The notes under the pieces are model-generated. The model was not told the origin of the DNA. It searched no databases and saw only the letters and a program-made list of their open reading frames with translations. The translations under genes were made by a program, and so were the position numbers. Shown in pieces: positions 44,251 to 53,700 of a stretch of 64,000 nt of DNA (position 1 is the stretch's first letter; each line of letters begins with the position of its first letter). Source of the stretch: Halopenitus malekzadehii (GTDB lineage: Archaea > Halobacteriota > Halobacteria > Halobacteriales > Haloferacaceae); NCBI RefSeq assembly GCF_900108505.1, contig NZ_FNWU01000001.1, positions 496,001 to 560,000 on the forward strand, given 5' to 3'.

Positions 44251-45894
44251 ATGGGCGCGGACAACGTCGACGTCTTCCAGCGGTTGGTGTTCAGTCTGCC
44301 GCCGTTGAAGGCACAGATCCCGGCGCTCGTCGTGTTGAGCCTGGTGTACAGTTTCGGGATGCATCTGGCCTTCACGGTCTTCACGCCGATCCGTCTGACC
44401 ATCCCGCTCGTGCTCGTTGCGGGATCGCTCGTGTTCCTCCTCCCGTTCCTGTTCGCGGGGGAGCTGTTTCACCAGGTGTTGCCCCGCTATCCGCGCTCGT
44501 GGAGCTACTTCCTCGCGTTGGTCAACCAGTTTGTCCTGTTCGTCTACGGGCTCATCCTCTCGGGGGCTGACACCACCGGAAACGCCTGGAGCATCGTCTG
44601 GCTGGCGTTCATCACGCTCCACGTCAACAACGTCCTCGTCCTGTTGATCTCGACGGGCATCGAGTACTACAAGCGCATCCTCGTGGTCTCCTCCGCACAG
44701 ACGGGCATACTCATCGCCGTCTTCTACCTGTTCGTCGGCGGCGCGCTGGGGATCGAGACGTACAGACACGTCTTCAGCCTCGCCTCTGTCGCCATCGCCG
44801 CCGTCTTCGTCGTGCTCATCCTGTTAGCGGTGGAGTACCTGATCAAGAGCAACACCGACGTCTCGGCGTTCACGCTCACGGCCGGGCTGCTCAGGAACGA
44901 CCGCGAGTCGCTCGATCTGGGCTTTGAGTCCGAGCCCCACGTCCAGACCCTGTCGATCGACAACGGCGATCGGCTGACGCTTGCGGCACCGTGGATCCAT
45001 CCGGGTCCGCTCGGCGGGTTCGGAGGCGGACAGCTCAGCGGCACCGTCATCTCCGAGCTGAATGCGGAGGGAACGGGCTTCTTCCTGCACGTTCCCTGCA
45101 CGCACAAGGAGGACCTCGCGAACCCCGACGACGCGGAGAAGGTTCTCGATGCCGTCGCCGATCCCGAGCAGGTCAGCCGCGCCTCACGGCTCGTGAGTGA
45201 GGATTACGGGGAGATCGAGTTCTTCGGCCGCCGGTTCGACGGGAAGCGGATCGTGTTCCTCCACGCCGAGCACATCGACGACTACGACACCGGCGTGTTC
45301 ATGCGGGACGTCGAGGAGTCGTCGGTGCTCCTCGTCGACCTTCACAAACACGACATCCAGGAGGGCCCCGAGAAGGAGGTCCAGTACGGAACCGCCGAGG
45401 CGAACCGGCTGAAAGGCCACTTCGACGACTTCCTCGAGACGCTGGAGGCGGCCCCGTTACACGAGTACGAGGCAGGGTTCGACGTGCATCTCGACGATCA
45501 GGACCTGTTCGCGATGGTCGAGGTCGTCGACGGCGAGCGCACGCTCCTGCTGGGTACCGACACCAACGGCGTCACGGCGGATATGCGGGACCTCGAGGAG
45601 GAGTACCGCGAGGAGTTCGATCACGTCCTGCTGTTCTCGACGGACACGCATGCCTCCATTCACGACCTGGCGAACATGAAGCGCTCGAACGTCACGGCGA
45701 TGCGGCGCGCCGTCGAGAACGCGGCCGCCAGCGTTGCGCCGGCGACGATCGGCCTGACGAGCCGCACCACGCGGCCGCTCGATCTCCTCAAGAACCACTA
45801 CAACGGGCTGGTCTTCAGCGTCAACATCCTCATCCGACTGACGATCATCTCGTTGTTCCTGTTCTACTTCGTCCTGATCGTCTGGATGTTCTGA
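44251..45894 (+). CDS. DUF2070 family membrane protein
   Basis: A 547-residue archaeal protein. The N-terminal part has about seven helices (e.g. IPALVVLSLVYSFGMHLAF, IPLVLVAGSLVFLLPFLFAG and ASVAIAAVFVVLILLAVEYL); the long soluble part holds the HPGPLGGFGGG motif and a later VLLFSTDTHA segment; one last helix is at the C-terminus (LTIISLFLFYFVLIVWMF). This layout matches DUF2070, a widespread archaeal family without known function. It follows the glycosyltransferases, with a repeat-rich gap of 119 bases; association with surface glycan is positional. Confidence 0.85.
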   Translation: MGADNVDVFQRLVFSLPPLKAQIPALVVLSLVYSFGMHLAFTVFTPIRLTIPLVLVAGSLVFLLPFLFAGELFHQVLPRYPRSWSYFLALVNQFVLFVYGLILSGADTTGNAWSIVWLAFITLHVNNVLVLLISTGIEYYKRILVVSSAQTGILIAVFYLFVGGALGIETYRHVFSLASVAIAAVFVVLILLAVEYLIKSNTDVSAFTLTAGLLRNDRESLDLGFESEPHVQTLSIDNGDRLTLAAPWIHPGPLGGFGGGQLSGTVISELNAEGTGFFLHVPCTHKEDLANPDDAEKVLDAVADPEQVSRASRLVSEDYGEIEFFGRRFDGKRIVFLHAEHIDDYDTGVFMRDVEESSVLLVDLHKHDIQEGPEKEVQYGTAEANRLKGHFDDFLETLEAAPLHEYEAGFDVHLDDQDLFAMVEVVDGERTLLLGTDTNGVTADMRDLEEEYREEFDHVLLFSTDTHASIHDLANMKRSNVTAMRRAVENAAASVAPATIGLTSRTTRPLDLLKNHYNGLVFSVNILIRLTIISLFLFYFVLIVWMF

Positions 45895-45969
45895 CGGGAC
45901 GTCCTCGTCACGCCCATCACCATCGTCGGCGCCGCTCCTGTAAGCACCATCGCCGTCGATTCCCCGATC

Positions 45970-47196
45970 CTACTCCGGCACGTCCAGGAGGTCCACGTCG
46001 GCCGGTCCCGCGCCGTCGAAGGTGGCGACCGCACGATCGAGGCGGTTCGGATCGTCGACGGCGGGCAGTTCCCGGTCGGCGGTACGGCAGGAGGCATCCA
46101 CGCCGAGCCAGTCACTGACGAGATCGGCAGTCGATTCGGCCATCAGTCGGTACGTCGTCAGCTTCCCCCCGACGACGGTGACGAAACCGTCCACCCCGTC
46201 GTCGGCGTGATCCAGGAGCGTGAACCCGCGCGAGATCCCGCGACCGCCGCGGTCAGCCTCGTCGGGAGCGTATAACGGGCGAACGCCCCACCAGTGTCGG
46301 ACGATCGGGCGATCGGCGAGTTCGGGCACCATCGCGGCGCACTCGTCGATCACCGTCTCGATCTCCCCGCGGGGCGTGTCGTAGTCATCGGGGTCACGAA
46401 CGGGAACGCTCGTGGTTCCGAGGACCGCCTCGGTCCGGTGTGGGACCACGATATCGCCATCAGCGGGGCTTCGACAACGGTTCAAGACGGGGCCGATCCC
46501 CTCGCTGTCGACGGACACCATCACGCCGCGCGTGGGCTGCATCGCGACGGTCACGCCGGCCATCGCGGCGACCTCGCCGGCCCACGCACCCGCCGCGTTC
46601 ACGACGACGTCGGGACGAAACACGTCGTCGAGCCGTCCGCCGACACGGGCGGCCGTCACTCGCTCGCCGCGGACGGTCAACGACTCGAGCGGTGCGTGTG
46701 GGTGGATCGTGGCACCGTGTCGGTCCGCGTCGAGGGCGGTCGCCGCGACCAGACGAGACGGGGAGACGACCGCGTCCGGAACCGACATCGCGCGTTCGAC
46801 GTCTGCCGACAAGCCGGGTGCGCGATCACGTGCAGTCGCGGGATCGACGGTTTCGACCGGGATCCCGACCGAGTCACAGGCGTCCCGTTTCGCGTCGAAA
46901 TAGGCGTCGTCGTCGCCATCGAGGGCGAGGAACAGGCCACCGGTCTCGCGGACACAGACGCCGGCGATCCGGCGAAGGATCCGGTTCTCCGCGAGACACT
47001 CCGCCGCCCCCTCGGGATCGGTGTCGGCGTAGCGCGCGCCGCTGTGTAACAGGCCGTGGGATCGTCCCGTGGTCCCGCCACAGAGGCCGTCCCGGTCGAT
47101 GAGGGCCACGTCCACGTCACGCAGCGCGAGGTCGCGTGCGACGCCCACGCCGGTCGCGCCACCCCCGATCACGAGTACCTCCGGTTCACGCGTCAT
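45970..47196 (-). CDS. FAD-dependent glycerol-3-phosphate dehydrogenase-like protein, short form
   Basis: A 408-residue DAO-fold flavoenzyme. The FAD motif VLVIGGGATGVGVARDLALR and the GTTGRSHGLLHSGARYA segment are GlpA/GlpD-like; the C-terminal FAD closure is GFVTVVGGKLTTYRLMAE. It ends soon after, lacking the C-terminal [2Fe-2S]/BFD-like domain of the longer anaerobic GlpA. No glpB, glpC or glpK lies nearby. The start at 47196 follows an ACATATTC box on the minus strand (47221-47229). Could be a paralogue acting on another hydroxy acid. Confidence 0.75.
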   Translation of the reverse strand: MTREPEVLVIGGGATGVGVARDLALRDVDVALIDRDGLCGGTTGRSHGLLHSGARYADTDPEGAAECLAENRILRRIAGVCVRETGGLFLALDGDDDAYFDAKRDACDSVGIPVETVDPATARDRAPGLSADVERAMSVPDAVVSPSRLVAATALDADRHGATIHPHAPLESLTVRGERVTAARVGGRLDDVFRPDVVVNAAGAWAGEVAAMAGVTVAMQPTRGVMVSVDSEGIGPVLNRCRSPADGDIVVPHRTEAVLGTTSVPVRDPDDYDTPRGEIETVIDECAAMVPELADRPIVRHWWGVRPLYAPDEADRGGRGISRGFTLLDHADDGVDGFVTVVGGKLTTYRLMAESTADLVSDWLGVDASCRTADRELPAVDDPNRLDRAVATFDGAGPADVDLLDVPE

Positions 47197-47292
47197 ACCC
47201 GTGGTTCGTGCGGCAGCGGATGAATATGTCCGGATCGTCCGGACGCGATTCGCGCGCGAGGCTTTTTGTGACTGGCCGTGGACCGTACCGGT

Positions 47293-48048
47293 ATGGACCT
47301 TCGAGCGGCCACGCCGAACGACGTCGAGGCGATCCGGTCGGTCGCACGCACATCGATGGACGACTCCTACGGCCACGCGGTCTCGGAGTCGGTCCTCTCG
47401 GGGTCGATCGACGAGTGGTACGATCCCTCGGAGCTGGCCGCGGACGTCGACTCACGACGAACGGTGTTCCCGGTCGCGGTGGACGACGGCGAGGTCGTGG
47501 GGTTCGCGGAGAGCTACGTGGTCGACCGCCGGGAGCGTGTCGGGGAGATCGACTGGCTCCACGTGCACCCCGATCACCGCGGTGCCGGGATCGGCCACCG
47601 GCTGCTCGCCCGCGTCGAGGAGACGCTCCGGGACCGGGACGTCGACCGGATCGAGGGGCGGGTGCTCGCGGCGAACGAGTCCGGGACGCGGTTTTACGAG
47701 GAGGAGGGGTACGACCACACCGGAACCGAGGAGATCACGATCGACCGGGAGACGTTCCGCGAGCTGATCTACACGAAACGACTCGACGAGACCCACCCGA
47801 CCCTCGAGTCGGAACCGTACACCGACGCTGACGGCGAGACGGTGTACGTCGACTTCGAGGACAGCGAGCGTGGATCGACGGGCCCGTTCTTCGCGGCGTA
47901 CCGCGATCCGGACCACGAGGACCGGTACGGGTACCTCTGTGGGAACTGTGAGGGACTCGACGTCACGGTCGACACGATGGACCGGCTCGAGTGCGCCGAC
48001 TGCGGCAACCGGCGCAAACCCACGCGCTGGGACGCCGCCTACCTGTGA
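47293..48048 (+). CDS. GNAT N-acetyltransferase fused to a zinc-ribbon domain
   Basis: A 251-residue protein. The N-terminal GNAT domain (to about 155) contains the acetyl-CoA binding stretch VHPDHRGAGIGHRLLARVEE. The C-terminal part (about 170-250) has two CxxC pairs (CGNCEGL and CADCGNRR), forming a zinc ribbon known to me as DUF5816 in haloarchaea. The ATG at 47293 is about 28 bases after a CTTTTTGTG box, a leaderless start. Acceptor substrate is unknown; the zinc ribbon suggests a protein or nucleic-acid target. Confidence 0.8.
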   Translation: MDLRAATPNDVEAIRSVARTSMDDSYGHAVSESVLSGSIDEWYDPSELAADVDSRRTVFPVAVDDGEVVGFAESYVVDRRERVGEIDWLHVHPDHRGAGIGHRLLARVEETLRDRDVDRIEGRVLAANESGTRFYEEEGYDHTGTEEITIDRETFRELIYTKRLDETHPTLESEPYTDADGETVYVDFEDSERGSTGPFFAAYRDPDHEDRYGYLCGNCEGLDVTVDTMDRLECADCGNRRKPTRWDAAYL

Positions 48049-48209
48049 CGCGCTTCGGGGCAAGATTTCGGCGACCCTTCGGGGCGGACGCTGCCGATCG
48101 CCGCGAGATCCGGGGCTGTCGTAACGCCTAAGAACGAAACGGCCATGGTCTCGGACAATGAATACCGAATTTCGCGATCGATCTCCGAACCGACGCCGGG
48201 GGCCCGACC

Positions 48210-48902
48210 GTGGGCGTTGAAATAAAGGAATCCCGGGTTCCGGACGACGAGTTCGAGGAGATGGCGGCGTTCGTCCACGACTACCTCGCCGCCAGCGTCG
48301 AAAGCGAGGACGACGGCGGCCGGATGCGGTGGTATCCCTGGCACTCCGCGGAGTACCGGTTCAACCACATTCTCAACGTCGTCGACCTCGCGACGCAGAT
48401 CGCCCGAGCGGAGGGCGCCGACCTCGACGTCGTTCGCGTGGCGGCGCTGTTTCACGACGTGGCCAAACTCGAGGTCGATCAGGACGTCCACGCCGAGGAG
48501 GGTGCCCGGATCGCCCGCGAATACCTCCGGAACCGGGGCGAGTACCCCGAGTCGTTCATCGACGAAGTCGCCCAGTCGATCGTCGACCACTCCTACCAGG
48601 GGGACCTCTCGAACGTCTCGTTGGAGTCGCGATGTCTGATGGAGGCGGACCTGCTCGACAAGGTCGGCGCGAACGGGGCCGCGCTGATGCTGTTGCGGAT
48701 GGGCTATGAGGCTCGCACCCATATGGACGCAGCAAAGATGGTCGACCGCGTGCTCGAGCGCGGCCGCGACCACGCCGAGCGCGTGCGGTCGGACACCGCC
48801 GAGAGCATCGCCCACCAGCGTCTCAAACGCGTGAAGTGGTTCCGCGAGTGGCTCGAAGCCGAGGTGACGGAGATGGACCCCGAGGGCGTCACCGACCGGT
48901 GA
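48210..48902 (+). CDS. HD-domain phosphohydrolase
   Basis: A 230-residue cytoplasmic protein with an HD metal site: H in YRFNHILNVVD, HD in LFHDVAKLEVD and Asp in MEADLLDKVG. Predicted nucleotide or phosphomonoester hydrolase. The GTG at 48210 gives VGVEIKESRVPDDEF, matching relatives that begin MGVEIKES; no good ATG is in frame. A CCTAAG box at 48127-48132 is placed for a transcript starting near 48156, so the leader is about 52 bases and holds a 20-codon ORF overlapping this gene. Substrate unknown. Confidence 0.8.
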   Translation: MGVEIKESRVPDDEFEEMAAFVHDYLAASVESEDDGGRMRWYPWHSAEYRFNHILNVVDLATQIARAEGADLDVVRVAALFHDVAKLEVDQDVHAEEGARIAREYLRNRGEYPESFIDEVAQSIVDHSYQGDLSNVSLESRCLMEADLLDKVGANGAALMLLRMGYEARTHMDAAKMVDRVLERGRDHAERVRSDTAESIAHQRLKRVKWFREWLEAEVTEMDPEGVTDR

Positions 48903-49002
48903 CGCGTCGATCACGTCGATCGTGTCGAGCGCCTCGATCGGGGCGGACCGGCGCGACGGGGCTTCGGTCGGTTTAAGTCCCGCACGGCGGATCCACGATG
49001 TA

Positions 49003-50478
49003 ATGACCGACGACGAGCAGGAACTCGGGATCACCGAGTCCAAATCACACGACACCGGCGACTGGTACGCCGAGGTCGTCCGGAAGGCTGGGCTCGCGAG
49101 CTACGGGCCGGAAGGAATGAGCGGATTCATCGTGACGCGACCGCGTGGATACGCGCTCTGGGAGGCGGTCCAGAACGCGCTCGACGCGGAGTTCAAGGAC
49201 ACGGGCGTGCAGAACGCCTACTTCCCGATGTTTATCCCCGAGTCGTACCTCGAGCGCGAGAAGGAGGTCGTCGAGGGGTTCGACCCCGAGGTCGCCTGGG
49301 TCACCCAGGGCGGTCACGAGCAGCTCGAGGAACGGCTCGCGGTGCGGCCGACCTCCGAGTCGATCATCGCACCCTACATCTCCCAGTGGGTCCGGAGCCA
49401 CCGCGACCTGCCGATGCGCGTCAACCAGTGGTGCTCGGTCGTTCGGTGGGAGGCCACCGAGACGAAGCCGTTCTTCCGCACCAAGGAGTTCCTCTGGCAG
49501 GAGGGACACACGGCCCACGAGACGAGCGAGGGGGCGTGGGAGGAGACGATGCTGCGGCTCGACCAGTACGAGTCGCTCTACGAGGACGTCCTCGCGATCC
49601 CCGTGTTGCGCGGCCAGAAGCCGCCACACGACACCTTCCCCGGCGCCAAGACGACGACGACCGTCGAGGCGCTGATGCCGGACGGAAAGTCCGTCCAGGG
49701 CGCGACCTCCCACCACCTCGGGCAGTCGTTCGCGGAGGCGTTCGACATCACGTTTTCGGACGCCGACGAGGAGGAGCGGGTCGCACACACCACCTCCTGG
49801 GGCGTCTCCTGGCGGTGTCTCGGGGCGCTGATCATGACCCACTCGGACGAGCAGGGGCTCGTGTTGCCGCCGACCGTGGCGCCCACGCAGGTCGTGATCG
49901 TCCCGATCTGGCAGTCGGACACGCACGAGGAGGTCCTCGAGTACGCCGAGGGCGTCGCCGACGACCTGGAGGACGCCGGCGTCAGGGTCGAACTCGACGA
50001 CCGGGACGAGCGCAATCCCGGCTTCAAGTTCAACGAACACGAGCTCAACGGCGTCCCGCTCCGGATCGAGATCGGTCCGAACGAGGTCGAGGACGGGGAA
50101 CTGACGCTCGTTCATCGGCCGGACGGCGAGAGCATCGTCGAGGACCGCGAGGACGTGTCGGACACCGTCGAGAGCCACTTCGACGAGGTCTACGCCAAGC
50201 TGTACGCCGCCGCCGAGGAGACCCTCGACGGTGCGGTCCGAGAGGCCGACGACCGCGCGGAGATCCTGGGGACGCTCGGCCGCCACGGTGGCTACGTCGA
50301 GACGCCGTGGTGTGGCGACGAGGACTGCGAGGCGGAGATCAAAGAGCAGATCGCCGCCGAGATCGTGATGGTGCCGTTCGAGGACGACGACGAGCTCCTC
50401 GGGACCGACCACGAGGAGACCTGCGGCGTCTGCGGCGATCCCGCCGAGCGGACCGCCTACTTCGCGAAGTCGTACTGA
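49003..50478 (+). CDS. proS: prolyl-tRNA synthetase
   Basis: Class II aminoacyl-tRNA synthetase charging tRNA-Pro, 491 residues, archaeal/eukaryote-like type. Class II motifs: VQNAYFPMFIPES (motif 1 region), RPTSESIIAPYISQW then MRVNQWCSVVRWE (motif 2), and VQGATSHHLGQ with WRCLGALIMTHSDEQGL (motif 3 region). The anticodon-binding domain (about 285-390) and a C-terminal zinc-binding domain with CGDEDCE and CGVCGD follow. The ATG at 49003 lies after a TTTAAG box (48972-48977). A 305-base AT-rich gap follows. Confidence 0.96.
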   Translation: MTDDEQELGITESKSHDTGDWYAEVVRKAGLASYGPEGMSGFIVTRPRGYALWEAVQNALDAEFKDTGVQNAYFPMFIPESYLEREKEVVEGFDPEVAWVTQGGHEQLEERLAVRPTSESIIAPYISQWVRSHRDLPMRVNQWCSVVRWEATETKPFFRTKEFLWQEGHTAHETSEGAWEETMLRLDQYESLYEDVLAIPVLRGQKPPHDTFPGAKTTTTVEALMPDGKSVQGATSHHLGQSFAEAFDITFSDADEEERVAHTTSWGVSWRCLGALIMTHSDEQGLVLPPTVAPTQVVIVPIWQSDTHEEVLEYAEGVADDLEDAGVRVELDDRDERNPGFKFNEHELNGVPLRIEIGPNEVEDGELTLVHRPDGESIVEDREDVSDTVESHFDEVYAKLYAAAEETLDGAVREADDRAEILGTLGRHGGYVETPWCGDEDCEAEIKEQIAAEIVMVPFEDDDELLGTDHEETCGVCGDPAERTAYFAKSY

Positions 50479-50783
50479 TCGCTCCACCCGTCGGACGCAC
50501 CAGTTCGCGGACCCGTCCGTCCGGTCGCCATCGAGGCGATCGACGCCAAACGAAAATTGAAAAGACGTGTTCTAGAGCGGTTGGTTATGGGCCATATTTG
50601 GTTTGAAAACCCGATATATGTTTTCCTATTTTGAGAAAATGCAGGTATATATTATGATTACAAATCTGTGGTATTGAGTCACAGGCCCTGTAGAATAATG
50701 ACCTTATATTCCCTAATGGGTGGGTAAGGCACCCTACGTGTATCAGGGTTAGCCCTTTAAGATGGAGACGGGTTCGGTACGGT
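50479..50783. promoter_or_regulatory. AT-rich gap with the gltB promoter
   Basis: This 305-base stretch has no coding frame I can support. From about 50570 to 50760 it is unusually AT-rich and includes TATATATTATG-like tracts, the near-palindrome ATTTTGAGAAAAT and a second TATA-like CTTATATT at 50703-50710. The likely gltB core promoter is CTTTAAG (50755-50761), 26 bases before the ATG, overlapped by AGGGTTAGCCCT. The rest may hold upstream regulatory sites for nitrogen control. Confidence 0.5.
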
Positions 50784-53700
50784 ATGACCAAGCCACACAG
50801 TATCACCCCCGAGCCGAGCGACGGCGCGGCGGGCTCCGGGCGAGACGGAGACGAGGAGAACGCCCGCGATGGTCTCGCGGACCCGACCGACGAGCGATCG
50901 AACTGCGGCGTCGGCGCCGTCGTCGATCTCGCCGGCGAACCCAGCCACGAGACCGTCGCCGATGCCGTCCGTCTGCTCGAGAACCTCGAACACCGTGGAA
51001 CGACGGGTGCCGAGACGAACACCGGCGACGGCGCCGGCATCATGGTCCAGCGGCCGGACCCGTTCTTCCGATCGGTCGTCGACGTCGATCTCCCCGCGGA
51101 GTACGCGGTCGGCTCGCTGTTCCTCCCCCGGAACGACCGTGCCCGTGAGGAGCTGTTCGACGTCGTCGCCGAACGGCTCGCGGAGTACGACCTCGAGGTT
51201 CTCACCTGGCGGTCGGTTCCGACCGAGAACGACGACCTCGGCGCGACGGCGCTCGAGTCGGAGCCGGACCACTGGCAGGTCTTCGTGGCGCCGACCGACG
51301 AGGCCGCCCTCGCCGACCGGTTCGTGGACGCCGACGCCGATGCCGACGCCGACCGGGACCCGGCACTGATCGGGTTCGACCGCGCGCTCTACGTCGCCCG
51401 AAAGGCGATCGAGACCGCCGCCGCGGACGTCGATGGGAGCGGCCGATTCTACGTCGCCTCGCTCGATCGCCGCCGCGTCGTTTATAAGGGGCTCCTGAAG
51501 GGCGAGCAGCTCGCCGACTACTTCCCGGATCTCAATGACGATCGGTTCGCCTCCCGGGCCGCGCTCGTTCACGCCCGGTTCTCGACGAACACCCTCGGCG
51601 CGTGGCACCTTGCACACCCGTACCGCAACATCGTCCACAACGGCGAGTTCAACACGATCCAGGGGAACATCAACTGGATGCGGGCACGGGAGACCGACGT
51701 CTCCCATCCCGGGTTCGGCGCCGACCTCGAGACGGTCAAACCGGTTATCGACGATCCCAACCAATCGGACACCGCCTCCGTCGACAACGCGCTCGAGCTG
51801 CTCATCCAGAGCGGTCGGGAACTCCCACACGCCCTCCGAATGCTGATCCCCGAGGCGTTCCGCGACGATCACCTGATGGACGAGGATCGGGCCGACTGGT
51901 ACGACTATCACGCCTCGCTGGTCGAACCATGGGACGGCCCCGCGCTCGTGCTCGGGTTCGACGGCGACCACGTCGCCGGCGTCCTGGACCGCAACGGCCT
52001 CCGCCCGTGTCGCTACGAGGTCACGACCGACGATCGCCTGATCGTCGGCAGCGAGGTCGGCGCGCTGCCGACCGATCCCGCCGACGTCGAGCGGCGTGGT
52101 CGGCTCCAGCCCGGCGAGATCTTCGTCGCCGACCTGGAGTCGGGTCGGGTCGTTCCCGACGAGGAGGTCTTCGCGGAGCTGACCGACGACCGCTACGGCG
52201 AGTGGGTCGCCGAGGAACAAGTCGACCTCGCGGAGATTCGCGAGACGGATGATCCGACGAGCGCCGGGATCGGTCCTGACGCCGGCGACGAGGACGTCGA
52301 CGCGGAGGGAGACACAGGCGACGTCGAAGGGGCCTCGCCGCTGCGCGCCCGCCAGGCGGCCTTCGGCTACACGACCGACTCGATGAACCACCTCGTTGAG
52401 CCGATGGCCGAGACCGGGTCCGACCCGGTCGGATCCATGGGCGATGACACCCCGCTGTCGGTGCTCTCGGATATTGACCGGCCGCTTTTTACCTACTTCA
52501 AGCAGCTGTTCGCGCAGGTGTCGAACCCGCCGATCGACTACATCCGTGAGGAACTCGTGACTTCCCTCGAAACGCGGCTCGGTTTCCAGCGGAACCTGCT
52601 CGACGAGTCGCCCGAGCACGCGCGCCAGCTCGTGTCCGAGACGCCGATCCTCACGGACGCCGAGACCGAGTCGATCAAGGCGCTCGGCGAGGAGGCGGCC
52701 GCCGACGCGACGAGCACGGACGCCACGAACGCCACGAACGCCACGGACGCCGCCCTCGACTCGCGGGTCCTCGATACGACCTTCGAGGCAGGGACGGACC
52801 TCGAGGACGCGGTGTCGCAACTCCGCGACGCCGCCGCCGCGGCGATCGAGGACGGCGCGGACGTGATCGTTCTGTCGGACCGCGCGATCGGCCCCGACCG
52901 GATCGCGATCCCGAGCCTGCTCGCGACCGGGGCGGTCCACCACCATCTGGTTCGCAACGGGCTCCGGAACCACGCCGGGCTCGTGGTCGAATCCGGCGAG
53001 CCGCACGAGGTCCACCACGTCGCGACCCTCGTCGGCTACGGCGCGGGCGCGGTGAATCCCTACCTCGCGTACGCCTCCATCGCCGACGTCGTCGCCGGCC
53101 CCGACGGGGCCGACGAGGCGGAGGCGATCGCCGCCTACCGCGGCGCGCTCGAGGACGGCCTGCTCAAGACGATGGCGAAGATGGGCATCTCGACGATGGA
53201 GAGCTACCAGGGCGCACAGATCTTCGAGGCGGTCGGCCTCGACTCCGGGTTCGTCGCCGAGTACTTCTCGGGCACGGAGATCCGTACCGAGGGGATCGGA
53301 ATCAACGAGATCGAGGGAGATGTCCGGACGCGACACGCGATGGCGTTCGGCGCCGACCCGCAACTGGAGACCGTCGGCGAGTACGAACACCGCTCGTCAG
53401 GGATCAAACACGGCTGGAACCCGCAGACGGTCGGGACGCTCCAGCAGGCGGTTCGGGCGGGCGAGTACGACCAGTACCTGGAGTTCGCCGAGGCGGTCAA
53501 CGACCAGGAGGACTCGCCGCACACGCTGCGGGGGCTCCTCGAATTTGACGCCGACCGCGATCCGGTGCCGATCGACGAGGTGGAGCCGGTCGAGGAGATC
53601 GTGACGCGGTTCTCGACCGCGGCGATGTCGCTGGGCAGCATCTCGCCGGAGGCCCACGAGAACAACTCGATCGCGATGAACCGGATCGGCGCGAAATCCA

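Noticed and set aside
49045-50487. 480-codon antisense frame over proS
   Set aside because: Shadow of a conserved synthetase; no independent motif or promoter.
50479-50783. Small RNA gene in the AT-rich gap before gltB
   Set aside because: Several short hairpins can be drawn, but none is long or has a promoter-terminator layout that can be defended by eye.
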